From Anseongella ginsenosidimutans (GTDB taxonomy: Bacteria > Bacteroidota > Bacteroidia > Sphingobacteriales > Sphingobacteriaceae), in contig NZ_CP042432.1 of assembly GCF_008033235.1 (NCBI RefSeq), positions 3,720,001-3,784,000 of the forward strand: DNA of 64,000 nt. Reading direction: 5' to 3'. Positions 54,978 through 63,911 of this stretch are shown here, piece by piece. The notes under the pieces were generated by a model that saw nothing but the letters and a program-made list of their open reading frames with translations, made no database searches and was not told the origin of the DNA. Both the position numbers and the translations under genes were made by a program. Within the stretch, counting starts at the first letter, position 1. The number at the start of each line of letters is the position of its first letter.

Positions 54978-56492
54978 ATGGCATTCATAGAACAATTGGC
55001 GGCCGTAGAAGGACAAACCGTGACACTGAGGGGATGGGTGGCCAACAAGCGCAGCAGTAAGGGGCTTGTATTTATTATTTTACGGGACGGAACCGGTTTA
55101 TGCCAGTGCGTAGCTGATGCTTCCAAACTCAATGAAGAAGCATTCAGCCTGGCGGATAAACTTACCCAGGAAAGTTCCGTGGAAATTACCGGGAAGATCT
55201 GCAGGGATGAACGCCAGGTAGGCGGTTATGAACTCCGGGTAAGCGATCTGAAAGTATACCAGCTGGCACAGGACTATCCTATTACCAAAAAAGCGCACGG
55301 CGTGGAATTCCTGATGGATAACCGGCATTTATGGCTGCGGTCCAACCGGCAATGGGCCATTATGCGCATCCGCAACCGGATCATCCAAGCTATACACCGT
55401 TTCTTCCAGGAAAGAGGATTTATCGAAATGGATTCGCCTATTTTCACCGGCAATGCCGCAGAAGGGACCACTACCCTGTTCGAAACGGACTTTTACGATG
55501 AAAAGGCCTATCTGGCGCAGACAGGCCAGCTATACGGAGAAGCGATGGCCATGGCCATGGGGCGCATTTACACGTTCGGGCCTACCTTCCGGGCTGAAAA
55601 GTCAAAAACGAGGCGCCATTTATCCGAGTTCTGGATGATTGAACCGGAAATAGCGTTCTGCGACCTGGATATGAATATGGACCTGATCGAGGAATTTCTC
55701 CGGTATGTGGTAGAAGCGATTCTCGAAGAATGCCCGGAGGAACTGGAATTGCTCGAACGGAATATTGAAAAGTTAAAGAATGTCCGTAAACCTTTTCCGC
55801 GCATGTCCTATACGGACGCGGTAAAGATCATCCGGGGCGAAAAAGATGTAAACGGAAGAAATTCGATCAAAACCCTTGAGAACGACCTGGCTGAACTGCG
55901 GCAGCGCATTACGGATATCCAGGCTGAAGTAGCGGAACGGGAAGCAAAGATCAAGGCGCCCGGAATGAAAAAAGGAGAGATCAATTTCAATCAAAATAAA
56001 ATTGCAGGATTAAAAAACGAACTAAAGGACCTGGAAGAATCCTCGAAAAATATTCCGCAGTGGATCGAATCAGCGAAAGCCTTTGAACACGGAAACGATT
56101 TCGGAGGCTCGGATGAAACCGTACTCACCCGTTTATTCGATAGCCCTGTAATGGTATATAACTGGCCGGCCGGCATCAAAGCGTTCTACATGAAGCGGGC
56201 CAACGATCCCGATTATGTAAAAGGCGTAGACGTCCTGGCGCCGGAAGGCTACGGAGAAATTGTGGGAGGTTCAGAACGCGAAGATAACCTGGACCTGCTC
56301 GTGGAACGCATAAAAGACGAAGGCCTGCCGATGGAGGCGTTCGAATGGTACCTGGATCTTCGGCGCTACGGATCCGTTCCGCATTCCGGCTTTGGGCTGG
56401 GCCTGGAGCGGCTGGTTGCCTGGATATGCAAACTGCCCCATGTTCGGGAAACTATTCCTTTCCCGCGTATGTATGGACGGTTATTTCCTTAA
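54978..56492 (+). CDS. asnS: Asparaginyl-tRNA synthetase with coiled-coil insertion
   Basis: A 504-aa class IIb synthetase: N-terminal OB fold (VTLRGWVANKRSSKGLVFII), motif 2 region (FGPTFRAEKSKTRRHLSEFW) and motif 3 (GFGLGLERLVAWIC). It charges tRNA-Asn. Residues about 288-365 hold an extra, highly charged coiled-coil stretch (LENDLAELRQRITDIQAEVA, then KNELKDLEESSKN) absent from short AsnRS. I believe related insertions occur in other Bacteroidota AsnRS but cannot verify it here. Confidence 0.95.
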   Translation: MAFIEQLAAVEGQTVTLRGWVANKRSSKGLVFIILRDGTGLCQCVADASKLNEEAFSLADKLTQESSVEITGKICRDERQVGGYELRVSDLKVYQLAQDYPITKKAHGVEFLMDNRHLWLRSNRQWAIMRIRNRIIQAIHRFFQERGFIEMDSPIFTGNAAEGTTTLFETDFYDEKAYLAQTGQLYGEAMAMAMGRIYTFGPTFRAEKSKTRRHLSEFWMIEPEIAFCDLDMNMDLIEEFLRYVVEAILEECPEELELLERNIEKLKNVRKPFPRMSYTDAVKIIRGEKDVNGRNSIKTLENDLAELRQRITDIQAEVAEREAKIKAPGMKKGEINFNQNKIAGLKNELKDLEESSKNIPQWIESAKAFEHGNDFGGSDETVLTRLFDSPVMVYNWPAGIKAFYMKRANDPDYVKGVDVLAPEGYGEIVGGSEREDNLDLLVERIKDEGLPMEAFEWYLDLRRYGSVPHSGFGLGLERLVAWICKLPHVRETIPFPRMYGRLFP

Positions 56493-56539
56493 CATTCGCT
56501 TTTCGGGCAGTAGCAAGTTTAAAAAACAGCTGCGCGCAA

Positions 56540-56632
56540 GCGTGCGGGATTTGGAAGGCCCGGACTCGCTCAGACGATTCTCCGTTCGGAGAATCAACAT
56601 CGCTCGCTGCGGGCCATCCAAATCGGGCACGC
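56540..56632. repeat. 93-nt near-palindrome (REP-like)
   Basis: Outer arms GCGTGC/GCACGC, then GATTTGGAaGGCCCG matched by CGGGCCaTCCAAATC with one mismatch, and a central perfect hairpin GATTCTCCG-TT-CGGAGAATC (56576-56595). No T run, so it is not a simple terminator. It occupies the 230-nt gap between asnS and mscL. Confidence 0.7.
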
Positions 56633-56722
56633 GTTCCCCGGTTCTCCTCGGGATTAACTGGAAAGAAAATATGGAAACTTTCAAAAATAGCGTATATTTA
56701 AGCAACAAAAATTTTACAGGAT

Positions 56723-57145
56723 ATGGGATTTGTCAAAGAATTTAAAGAGTTTGCCCTTAAAGGGAATGTGGTTGATCTCGCCGTTGCAGTAGTGATTGGC
56801 GGCGCCTTCGGCAAGATCGTTACCTCGCTGGTCAATGATATAATCATGCCTCCGATTGGGCTGCTAATGGGAGACACCGATTTTACCAGCCTTTTCATTC
56901 CTTTGGATGGTAACGATTATGAAAGCCTGGATGCGGCCACAGAAGCGGCTGCTCCTGTGCTGGCCTATGGTTCCTTCATCCAAACTGTTATTGAATTCGT
57001 TATCATTGCGATGGCTATTTTCCTTGTCATTAAAGGGATCAACCGCTTTAAGAAGAAAAAGGAGGCCGCACCCGCAGCTCCGCCGGCTCCTACTCCCAGC
57101 GAAAAACTGCTGGAGGAAATCAGGGACCTGCTGAAAACGAAATAA
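56723..57145 (+). CDS. mscL: Large-conductance mechanosensitive channel MscL
   Basis: A 140-aa protein. [20 protein letters not shown] (amphipathic helix plus TM1 pore motif), [18 protein letters not shown] and TM2 ([18 protein letters not shown]) are typical. It releases solutes on osmotic downshock. The cytoplasmic tail has an alanine/proline linker and a final helix. A terminator follows. Confidence 0.96.
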   Translation: MGFVKEFKEFALKGNVVDLAVAVVIGGAFGKIVTSLVNDIIMPPIGLLMGDTDFTSLFIPLDGNDYESLDAATEAAAPVLAYGSFIQTVIEFVIIAMAIFLVIKGINRFKKKKEAAPAAPPAPTPSEKLLEEIRDLLKTK

Positions 57146-57162
57146 GAGCCTCGTATTGTTTA

Positions 57163-57188
57163 AAAAGCCTCCTCATCCGGAGGCTTTT
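57163..57188 (+). terminator. mscL terminator
   Basis: AAAAGCCTCC and GGAGGCTTTT form a 10-bp stem with a short loop and a T run, 18 nt past the stop. Confidence 0.8.
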
Positions 57189-57217
57189 CCTTTATCCGGG
57201 ATCTTCCGGCACTGTTA

Positions 57218-57249
57218 TTGCCCTCAATGCAACAAATTTTGTATTTTTG
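57218..57249 (+). promoter_or_regulatory. Promoter of the DUF3078 gene
   Basis: TTG at 57218-57220, a 21-nt spacer, then TATTTTTG at 57242-57249, a perfect TAnnTTTG box. Confidence 0.55.
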
Positions 57250-57286
57250 GGCCGGAATGGCCCTTTATTGCATAAAAAAATAAGAC

Positions 57287-58645
57287 GTGAAGAAGCTGCT
57301 TATATTGTTGTTGTTTTTTAGTTATTCGGTCCAGGGGCAAATTGCGGACAGCCTGCAGGCCGATACCACCGGCGGCCCGGACTCGCTGCGTACTGACAGC
57401 CTGATCATAGATGGCGCAGCTGCTGATACCCTGCCTGGCGATAGCCCCGTCATAGATAGCTCCCTCGCGGACAGCCTGGTCACAGACAGCCTGCCTGCCG
57501 GCAACCTGCCAGGAGACACGATCCCGGCAGGCCTTGACAGCGCGGGACTGGCTACCGATACCGTTCCGGAGAGGATTGAAGGAGTTACCAACCAGATCCG
57601 GAATATGGAAAAGATCATTCTGGTACCGCCCGGAACACCCGTTGAACCTGGATTCATGCGTGCAGATACTGCTTATGGCAAAGTAGAAGACTTGATGCCG
57701 CTTCCGTTCGAGGGAGAAACAGAGCTGACTTATGAAGAGGAGTGGCCGGTAACACTTCCCGATTTGACAATGGAAAGAAAAGAACCCGTATGGTTATACC
57801 CACAATATTTTTGGCGCAAAGGGATCATTACCGGCTTCAATTTCAGCCAGGCTTCTTTTACGAACTGGGCCGCGGGCGGGGAAAACAACCTGAACCTGAT
57901 CACTTTTGCCAGCATTTATTTCAGGAAAAGCACGCTCCGGTATGAATGGGAAAACCTGATCGATGCGGCATACGGGGTACAAAGCTTCCAGGGCCTGGAC
58001 GTGATCCGGAAAAGCGAAGACAAGCTGGAGTTTACTTCAAAGATCGGTCATAAGACCACTGAAACCTTGTTTACTTCTTTCCTCTTTAATTTCAAAACAC
58101 AGTTTGATATCGGCTATAATTACCACGGGGACAACGAGCGGGACAAGGTTTCCAATTTCCTGGCGCCCGCCTACGTAACCACCTCACTCGGTCTTGACTA
58201 TAAACCCAGCAAAGCCTTTTCGCTGCTTCTATCACCCATAGCGGGTAAAATAACCCTGGTAATGGACCAGGAGCTGGCCGACCAGGGCCGATTTGGAGTT
58301 GACAAAGCCGTACTGGACACCGCGGGCAATGTCATTGAACCGGGGAAAAACAGCCGGAGCCAGTTAGGTATGGGATTAAACGCCAGGCTTTCAAAAGGTT
58401 TAGGGAAAAATATCACTTTCAACAGCAAACTGGATATGTTCGGTGATTACGAGAAACCCACGTCCATTGATATTTCCTGGGATAATTCTATTATCTTTAG
58501 GGTCAATAATGCGATTAGCGCCAATCTTTCAACTGCGCTGATCTACGATGAGGATATCCTCATTAAAAAAGATGGAGAGGACGTGGGCAAACCACGAATT
58601 CAGTTTAAAGAAATTTTTAGTCTTGGCGTAAGGTTCGATATATAA
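57287..58645 (+). CDS. DUF3078 outer-membrane protein with Asp/Ser-rich N-terminal repeat
   Basis: 452 aa with a GTG start and signal peptide (MKKLLILLLFFSYSVQGQ). Residues about 20-95 are an irregular repeat of short DSL-type units (ADSLVTDSLPAGN). The C-terminal 290 residues match DUF3078: WRKGIITGFNFSQASFTNWA then GGENNLNLITFASIYF, beta-rich, ending in FSLGVRFDI. It is likely a beta-barrel in the outer membrane. 17 nt before murI. Confidence 0.88.
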   Translation: MKKLLILLLFFSYSVQGQIADSLQADTTGGPDSLRTDSLIIDGAAADTLPGDSPVIDSSLADSLVTDSLPAGNLPGDTIPAGLDSAGLATDTVPERIEGVTNQIRNMEKIILVPPGTPVEPGFMRADTAYGKVEDLMPLPFEGETELTYEEEWPVTLPDLTMERKEPVWLYPQYFWRKGIITGFNFSQASFTNWAAGGENNLNLITFASIYFRKSTLRYEWENLIDAAYGVQSFQGLDVIRKSEDKLEFTSKIGHKTTETLFTSFLFNFKTQFDIGYNYHGDNERDKVSNFLAPAYVTTSLGLDYKPSKAFSLLLSPIAGKITLVMDQELADQGRFGVDKAVLDTAGNVIEPGKNSRSQLGMGLNARLSKGLGKNITFNSKLDMFGDYEKPTSIDISWDNSIIFRVNNAISANLSTALIYDEDILIKKDGEDVGKPRIQFKEIFSLGVRFDI

Positions 58646-58662
58646 TAAATTTTCTGCCTTCT

Positions 58663-59484
58663 ATGAAGCAAGGTCCTATTGGTATATTCGACTCCGGGTA
58701 CGGTGGCCTTACCGTACTGAAGGAGATCATTTCAGAACTGCCGGAATACGATTATCTCTATCTTGGTGACAATGCACGGGCTCCTTATGGCACCCGTTCT
58801 TATGAAACTGTCTATCAGTATACGCTGGAATGCGTTAAGCAGCTCTTTGATATGGGCTGTCAGCTGGTGATCCTCGCCTGTAATACCTCTTCGGCAAAAG
58901 CGCTCAGGACCATTCAGCAAAACGACCTGCCGGGAATAGATCCCTCCAGGCGGGTACTGGGAATTATCCGGCCTTCGGCGGAAGTTATCGGCGATTATAC
59001 CTCTACGGGGCATATTGGCATTCTTGCCACGCCCGGAACAGTCGCTTCCGATTCTTATTTAATGGAAATCCGGAAATTTTTCCCCAGGCTGAAAGTTTTC
59101 CAGGAAGCCTGCCCCATGTGGGTTTCCCTGGTTGAAAACAATGAACACTACAACCCGGGAGCCAATTACTTTGTTCAGAAGCACATGGACAACCTGCTGA
59201 AAAAATCATCCTATATTGATGTGATCCTGATGGCCTGCACTCATTACCCGCTTCTGATCAATAAGATAAAACAATTCTTACCCGGTGGAGTACGCGTACT
59301 GGATCAGGGCAGGATCGTGGCAAAAAGCCTTGCCGATTACCTGAAGCGCCATCCGGAAATGGAAACCCTTTGCAGCAAAAACAGAAGATATCAGTTTTAC
59401 ACTACCAATTCCACGGAAACTTTTGAGCGGCAGGGAAGCGCTTTTTTCGGTCAGCCGGTACATGCCAGGCATTTAGATATTTAA
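58663..59484 (+). CDS. murI: Glutamate racemase MurI
   Basis: A 273-aa protein. GIFDSGYGGLTVLKEI (Asp10 region), LGDNARAPYG, ILACNTSSA (Cys) and LMACTHYPLL (second Cys) are the catalytic motifs. It supplies D-glutamate for peptidoglycan. Confidence 0.96.
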   Translation: MKQGPIGIFDSGYGGLTVLKEIISELPEYDYLYLGDNARAPYGTRSYETVYQYTLECVKQLFDMGCQLVILACNTSSAKALRTIQQNDLPGIDPSRRVLGIIRPSAEVIGDYTSTGHIGILATPGTVASDSYLMEIRKFFPRLKVFQEACPMWVSLVENNEHYNPGANYFVQKHMDNLLKKSSYIDVILMACTHYPLLINKIKQFLPGGVRVLDQGRIVAKSLADYLKRHPEMETLCSKNRRYQFYTTNSTETFERQGSAFFGQPVHARHLDI

Positions 59485-59561
59485 TTAAAAACCGTTCCCG
59501 GCGATCACAGGGCCCATTCGTGCATGTAATTACAGCGCAAGTTAAAGCATAGGCGCCCCTC

Positions 59562-60776
59562 TCATTTACCTTTGTATAAAGGATGCATGTTGATCAGGCT
59601 AATTCCGTTTTCTTCTCCGCTTCCCAGAATTCTTCTTGCCTTCGTAAGCGTTTTTGCATGCCTTTCACTATAATTCTCAGCGGTATCCAGCAGGCTGCTG
59701 CGGTGAACAAACCCGGAAGAATGAATGAATTCGCCGTTTTCGATATATATTCCCACATGCGTAATCCGCGCATTCTCCTCGTTTTGCCGGGCAGGATCAT
59801 TCGTAAAGAAAATCAGGTCGCCTTTCCGGAGATGCAGCAGGCAACTGGCAATACTCACCGTATCCCCTGCATAAATATCCACCGAAAGGCCGGAAAACAC
59901 CTGCTGCGAAGCATCCCGGGGCAGGATAATGCCGTTCATGAAATAAGCCGTTTTCGTGAAGCCGCTGCAGTCCATGCCCTTGGCGGAAGTGCCACCCCAT
60001 AAATAAGGAGCGCCCATCATTTGGCGGGCGATCTCCAGTACGCTTTCTCCGCTTGGGTTCAGGCTGCCTATCCAGTTATCCAGCAATTGTGCTTCCTCCT
60101 TTTTGATAAAGGCGGTTCGCCCATCGGGAAAAACAGCGTTGTAAAATGAACCTGTTTCCCCGCCAGCCACCAGGATATCGCCAATCACAAGGTCTGAAAC
60201 GACCTGTCCGGAGGAAGGATCAAGCAAGGCCTGGCCGAAATCGGCGGTATATATCAGCTTGGGCTGCGACTGCCAGACGGCAAAGCCTGCGCTGTCCATC
60301 CGGGTCAGCCCCGATTCCTGCGTCCAGGCGATATAATTTTCAGGAGTTTGTACCAGCAGCCAGCTTCCTTCATCCTTTATTATTTTAAGAGGTGTTCCCA
60401 GCAGCACCTGGGTGGCCATTTCAGCGGAATGACCCGGTTCCACCCTTAAATTACAAACAGAGAGCCTCGCCACCCCGAAAACATTCTTCCCTACATCATT
60501 ACCGGGAAGCACTTGCAGCGAATCCGTCACTTCTATCCCGGCGCTGTCCAGCAAATGAAACAGCTTATCCTTTGCCAGGGGCGAAGTAGTTTCGCCTTTC
60601 AGCACCAGCCGCCCTCCCTGTTTTTCCGCCGAAACATTAAAGAGAACCGTTCTTTTATCGGGCGCGTACCGTTCCTTTACGGATGCGGCCATCTTATCTA
60701 CCTTGCCGGCCTCCCCGGCGTCGCAGGCAGTAAGAAGCATAAAAGCGGCAATGATCACTTTGTCGGTAACCCTCAT
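59562..60776 (-). CDS. NlpC/P60 (C40) peptidase lipoprotein with SH3 domains
   Basis: A 404-aa lipoprotein (FMLLTACDAG). SH3-like repeats at about residues 100-250 (LSVCNLRVEPGHSAEM) precede an NlpC/P60 domain with the Cys in GMDCSGFTKTAYF and His in RITHVGIYI. It cuts muropeptides in the periplasm or outside. Divergent from the beta-lactamase-like gene. Confidence 0.92.
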   Translation of the reverse strand: MRVTDKVIIAAFMLLTACDAGEAGKVDKMAASVKERYAPDKRTVLFNVSAEKQGGRLVLKGETTSPLAKDKLFHLLDSAGIEVTDSLQVLPGNDVGKNVFGVARLSVCNLRVEPGHSAEMATQVLLGTPLKIIKDEGSWLLVQTPENYIAWTQESGLTRMDSAGFAVWQSQPKLIYTADFGQALLDPSSGQVVSDLVIGDILVAGGETGSFYNAVFPDGRTAFIKKEEAQLLDNWIGSLNPSGESVLEIARQMMGAPYLWGGTSAKGMDCSGFTKTAYFMNGIILPRDASQQVFSGLSVDIYAGDTVSIASCLLHLRKGDLIFFTNDPARQNEENARITHVGIYIENGEFIHSSGFVHRSSLLDTAENYSERHAKTLTKARRILGSGEENGISLINMHPLYKGK

Positions 60777-60840
60777 TGAATTTCAGGAATTAATCAGTTA
60801 AATTTAACAAGAGAAAGGGTAAACGCAAATTCTTTACCAC

Positions 60841-62169
60841 ATGAAAAAATTTGCCTGCACACTCTTGCTATACCTGGTGTCTTTGGCCGGCACCCTGGGA
60901 CAGGATAATAAGCCCGGAAACCGGCATGATCTTATTGAGAAGCTCATGCAAAGCCGGCCCGAATGGTTCGGCCACCTTCTTGACAGCGCCGGCTACTATG
61001 AGATACAGGTTATTTATACCCAGATTGACCGCGACCGGAAGAACAAACCGCATTTTACTTCTTATACCTACCGGCTGGATAAAGAGCGCTACTTTTATCC
61101 GGCCAGCTCCGTAAAACTTCCCCTGGCGGTGCTGGCGCTCGAAAAACTGAATGATCTCCGGATCGACAGTCTCACGAAGGATACCCCCTTACGCATCGGC
61201 AGCGGGTTCAGGACGCAGCTGCCGCTGCTTTCAGATCATACCGCCCGGAACGGCCTGCCTACGATTGCTCATTTCATACGGCAGGTACTCCTGGTAAGCG
61301 ATAACTGGGCGTACAACCGTCTATATGAATTTGTCGGGCAGCGGGAAATCCGGGAACGGCTTGCGCAAAAAGGCTTAAACAATGTTCGCATCCTCCATCG
61401 CTTCATTGTCGGAGATAGCCGCGAAACCAGCAGGCACAGTAACCCTTTCACTTTCTACCAGCCTCTCCCGGCAGGCGAAGTGCCGGACGGAACCCATCCT
61501 GAAATCGCCCGGGGGGAAAAAGTAATTTACCGGCAGCCCGCGGCTTATAATGAAATGGATTTTTTCAGCGGCCTTCCGGAGGTCACAGCGGGCGCCGGAT
61601 ACGTGGATAACGAAGGCAGGCTGGTAATGGATCCCTTCCGCTTTACGGATAAAAATTTCTTCCCCCTGGAAATGCAGCAGGAATTGCTCAAAAGAATCTT
61701 GTTCCCTGAATCCTATCCTCCTTCCCGCCGCTTTCGCCTCCACCCGGATGATTATCTCTTTCTGCGGAAATACCTGTCCATGCTTCCCCGGGAAAGCGGT
61801 CCTTTTCCCGATTATTCAGACACCTGCGCCTATTGGGACAGCTATGCAAAATTCCTGATGTACGGAAACCGGAAAACAGCCAGGATCCCAGCGCACATCC
61901 GGATTTTTAACAAGATGGGAAATGCTTACGGCTATGTTACCGACAATGCCTATATCGTAGATTTTAAAAATCGCGTGGAATTTCTTCTGACTGCTACCAT
62001 TGCAACCAATACTGACGGGATCTATAACGACGACCGTTATGATTACATTGGAACCGGTTACCCGTTCATGGAACACCTGGGCAGGCTGATCTATGAATTT
62101 GAACTTACCCGCAGCAGGGAGCGCCTTCCCAACCTGGAAGAGTTTAGAATTGATTACGGAATGCGCTGA
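60841..62169 (+). CDS. Class A beta-lactamase-like serine hydrolase
   Basis: A 442-aa protein with a signal peptide (MKKFACTLLLYLVSLAGTLG). SSVKLPLAVLALEKL carries the SxxK motif, VSDNWAYNRLYEF the SDN motif. KMGNAYGYVTD may replace the KTG element. It is longer than true class A enzymes (about 290 aa), so it may act on cell-wall peptides instead of antibiotics. Confidence 0.85.
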   Translation: MKKFACTLLLYLVSLAGTLGQDNKPGNRHDLIEKLMQSRPEWFGHLLDSAGYYEIQVIYTQIDRDRKNKPHFTSYTYRLDKERYFYPASSVKLPLAVLALEKLNDLRIDSLTKDTPLRIGSGFRTQLPLLSDHTARNGLPTIAHFIRQVLLVSDNWAYNRLYEFVGQREIRERLAQKGLNNVRILHRFIVGDSRETSRHSNPFTFYQPLPAGEVPDGTHPEIARGEKVIYRQPAAYNEMDFFSGLPEVTAGAGYVDNEGRLVMDPFRFTDKNFFPLEMQQELLKRILFPESYPPSRRFRLHPDDYLFLRKYLSMLPRESGPFPDYSDTCAYWDSYAKFLMYGNRKTARIPAHIRIFNKMGNAYGYVTDNAYIVDFKNRVEFLLTATIATNTDGIYNDDRYDYIGTGYPFMEHLGRLIYEFELTRSRERLPNLEEFRIDYGMR

Positions 62170-62180
62170 ACCATCACAAG

Positions 62181-62206
62181 ATTTACTAAAATTTTTAGTA
62201 AATTTG
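62181..62206. promoter_or_regulatory. Perfect palindrome overlapping the radical SAM promoter
   Basis: ATTTACTAAAA (62181-62191), one central T, TTTTAGTAAAT (62193-62203) form a perfect 11-bp inverted repeat. TAAATTTG at 62199-62206 (perfect TAnnTTTG) overlaps its right arm and ends 4 nt before the ATG. A repressor bound here would block the promoter. Confidence 0.7.
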
Positions 62207-62210
62207 TATT

Positions 62211-63281
62211 ATGAATGCAGGCGGAGAAGACAACACTTATTTTAAGGGGAGAGGCGCGCAGCTCAACACGAAAAACCCTTACCTGAATACAGAATACGTA
62301 GCGGAACACCCGGAGGGAATTGACGAGGCGATGCTGGAAAACAGCGCCACGCAATATATTGAAGAGTCCCCAAAAAAGGTCGTCAATAAGGTGGACAGCC
62401 CCGATCTTAACCTGATGTATTCGCTAAATCCCTACCAGGGCTGCGAACATGGATGCATTTACTGCTATGCGCGAAACTCGCATCAATATTGGGGATACAG
62501 CGCGGGCCTGGATTTCGAAAGAAAAATTATTGTTAAGAAAAACGCCCCGGCCCTGCTGGAAGCTTGTTTTGAAAAGAAAACCTGGGCCGGGATACCCATT
62601 GTCCTTTCCGGAAATACCGATTGTTATCAGCCTGTTGAACGGAAACTGAAGATCACCCGCCGCCTGCTGGAAGTTTTCCTGAAATACCGCAACCCCGTGA
62701 GCATCATCACCAAAAACGCCCTGATACTCCGCGACCTGGATCTCCTCAGGGAACTCAACAGCCTTGACCTGGTGCATGTAAGCGTATCATTGACCAGCTT
62801 GAATGAAGACCTCCGGCAAGCCCTGGAGCCCCGTACAGTCACAGCAAAAGGAAGATTAAAAGTGATCCAGAATCTTAGTGCGGAAGGCATCCCTGTGCGG
62901 GTAATGACCGCTCCCATTATTCCCGGGCTTAATAGCGAAGAGATCCCGGCGCTTATTAAAGCGGCCGCAGAAGCGGGAGCCAGCGCGGCGGGTTATACCC
63001 TTGTCAGGCTGAACGGCGCTATTTCCCAGCTATTCGAAGACTGGGTACATAAAAGCTTCCCGGACCGTGCCCAAAAAGTGCTGCACCTGATCAGCGAATG
63101 CCACCAGGGAAAACTGAATGACAGCCGTTTCGGCACGCGCATGCGGGGCGACGGCAATATCGCGGACATGATCAGCAAATTATTCCATACTTCGGTAAAC
63201 AGGTATCTCAAAGGCCGGGAAATGCGGCCGCTGAACAGCCATGCATTTAAGCGGCCCTCCGATCAGTTAAGCCTTTTTTAG
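62211..63281 (+). CDS. PA0069-family radical SAM protein
   Basis: A 356-aa protein related to spore photoproduct lyase-like enzymes. The cluster motif is GCEHGCIYCYARNSHQYWG; LNPYQGCEHG and SGNTDCYQPVERKLKITR are characteristic of the PA0069 group. The substrate is unknown. Its promoter lies in a perfect palindrome, so it is probably repressed and induced (inference, perhaps by DNA damage). Confidence 0.92.
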   Translation: MNAGGEDNTYFKGRGAQLNTKNPYLNTEYVAEHPEGIDEAMLENSATQYIEESPKKVVNKVDSPDLNLMYSLNPYQGCEHGCIYCYARNSHQYWGYSAGLDFERKIIVKKNAPALLEACFEKKTWAGIPIVLSGNTDCYQPVERKLKITRRLLEVFLKYRNPVSIITKNALILRDLDLLRELNSLDLVHVSVSLTSLNEDLRQALEPRTVTAKGRLKVIQNLSAEGIPVRVMTAPIIPGLNSEEIPALIKAAAEAGASAAGYTLVRLNGAISQLFEDWVHKSFPDRAQKVLHLISECHQGKLNDSRFGTRMRGDGNIADMISKLFHTSVNRYLKGREMRPLNSHAFKRPSDQLSLF

Positions 63282-63387
63282 ACCGCTGCCATTAACAGAG
63301 GGCCCGTATGGTAATTCCCGCGGATATCGCAATGCGGATGTCGCAATTAATAATTTCAGTTCAATCGCCTTCCGGAGTAAATTTCTT

Positions 63388-63395
63388 ATTTTTGA
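63388..63395 (+). promoter_or_regulatory. -7 box directly before nuoC
   Basis: TATTTTTG, perfect to TAnnTTTG, 7 nt from the nuoC ATG. Confidence 0.5.
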
Positions 63396-63402
63396 GCCTG
63401 CA

Positions 63403-63900
63403 ATGTTTGAAAAGATCAAATCCATCATCGGGGAAAAATTCGGCGAAGAGGTTATCCAGGCTGAAGAACCGGAAGCTCTTCAGCCTGCACTTACGGTAGA
63501 AGCCGCCCGCATTGCGGACATATGCCTTGAACTGCGGGACAATCCCGGCGCCTATTTTGATTTTCTTTCCTGTCTTTCAGGAGTTGACTACGGGCCGGAG
63601 AGCGGCGAATTTGGAGTGGTTTATCATCTCGCGTCTATTCCCTATAAAACTTCGTTCGTTCTAAAAGTGCGGGTAAAAGGCGGCCGGAATACAGAGGAGC
63701 TTCCCGCAGTACCCAGCGTTTCATCCGTTTGGCGCACCGCCGACTGGCATGAACGGGAAGCCTTTGATCTGGTAGGGATCAGCTTTACTGGTCATCCCGA
63801 CCTGAGGAGGATCCTCCTGCCGGACGACTGGGAGGGCTATCCCCTGCGCAAGGATTACAAAACGGCGGAAACCTATAAAGGCATTAAAATTGACTATTAA
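63403..63900 (+). CDS. nuoC: NADH-quinone oxidoreductase subunit C
   Basis: A 165-aa peripheral subunit of complex I. WHEREAFDLVGISFTGHPDL then RRILLPDDWEGYPLRKDYK is the 30-kDa subunit signature. nuoD follows 11 nt downstream. nuoA and nuoB are not upstream; the preceding gene is unrelated and nuoC appears to have its own promoter. Confidence 0.95.
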   Translation: MFEKIKSIIGEKFGEEVIQAEEPEALQPALTVEAARIADICLELRDNPGAYFDFLSCLSGVDYGPESGEFGVVYHLASIPYKTSFVLKVRVKGGRNTEELPAVPSVSSVWRTADWHEREAFDLVGISFTGHPDLRRILLPDDWEGYPLRKDYKTAETYKGIKIDY

Positions 63901-63911
63901 AGGAGAAGGCC

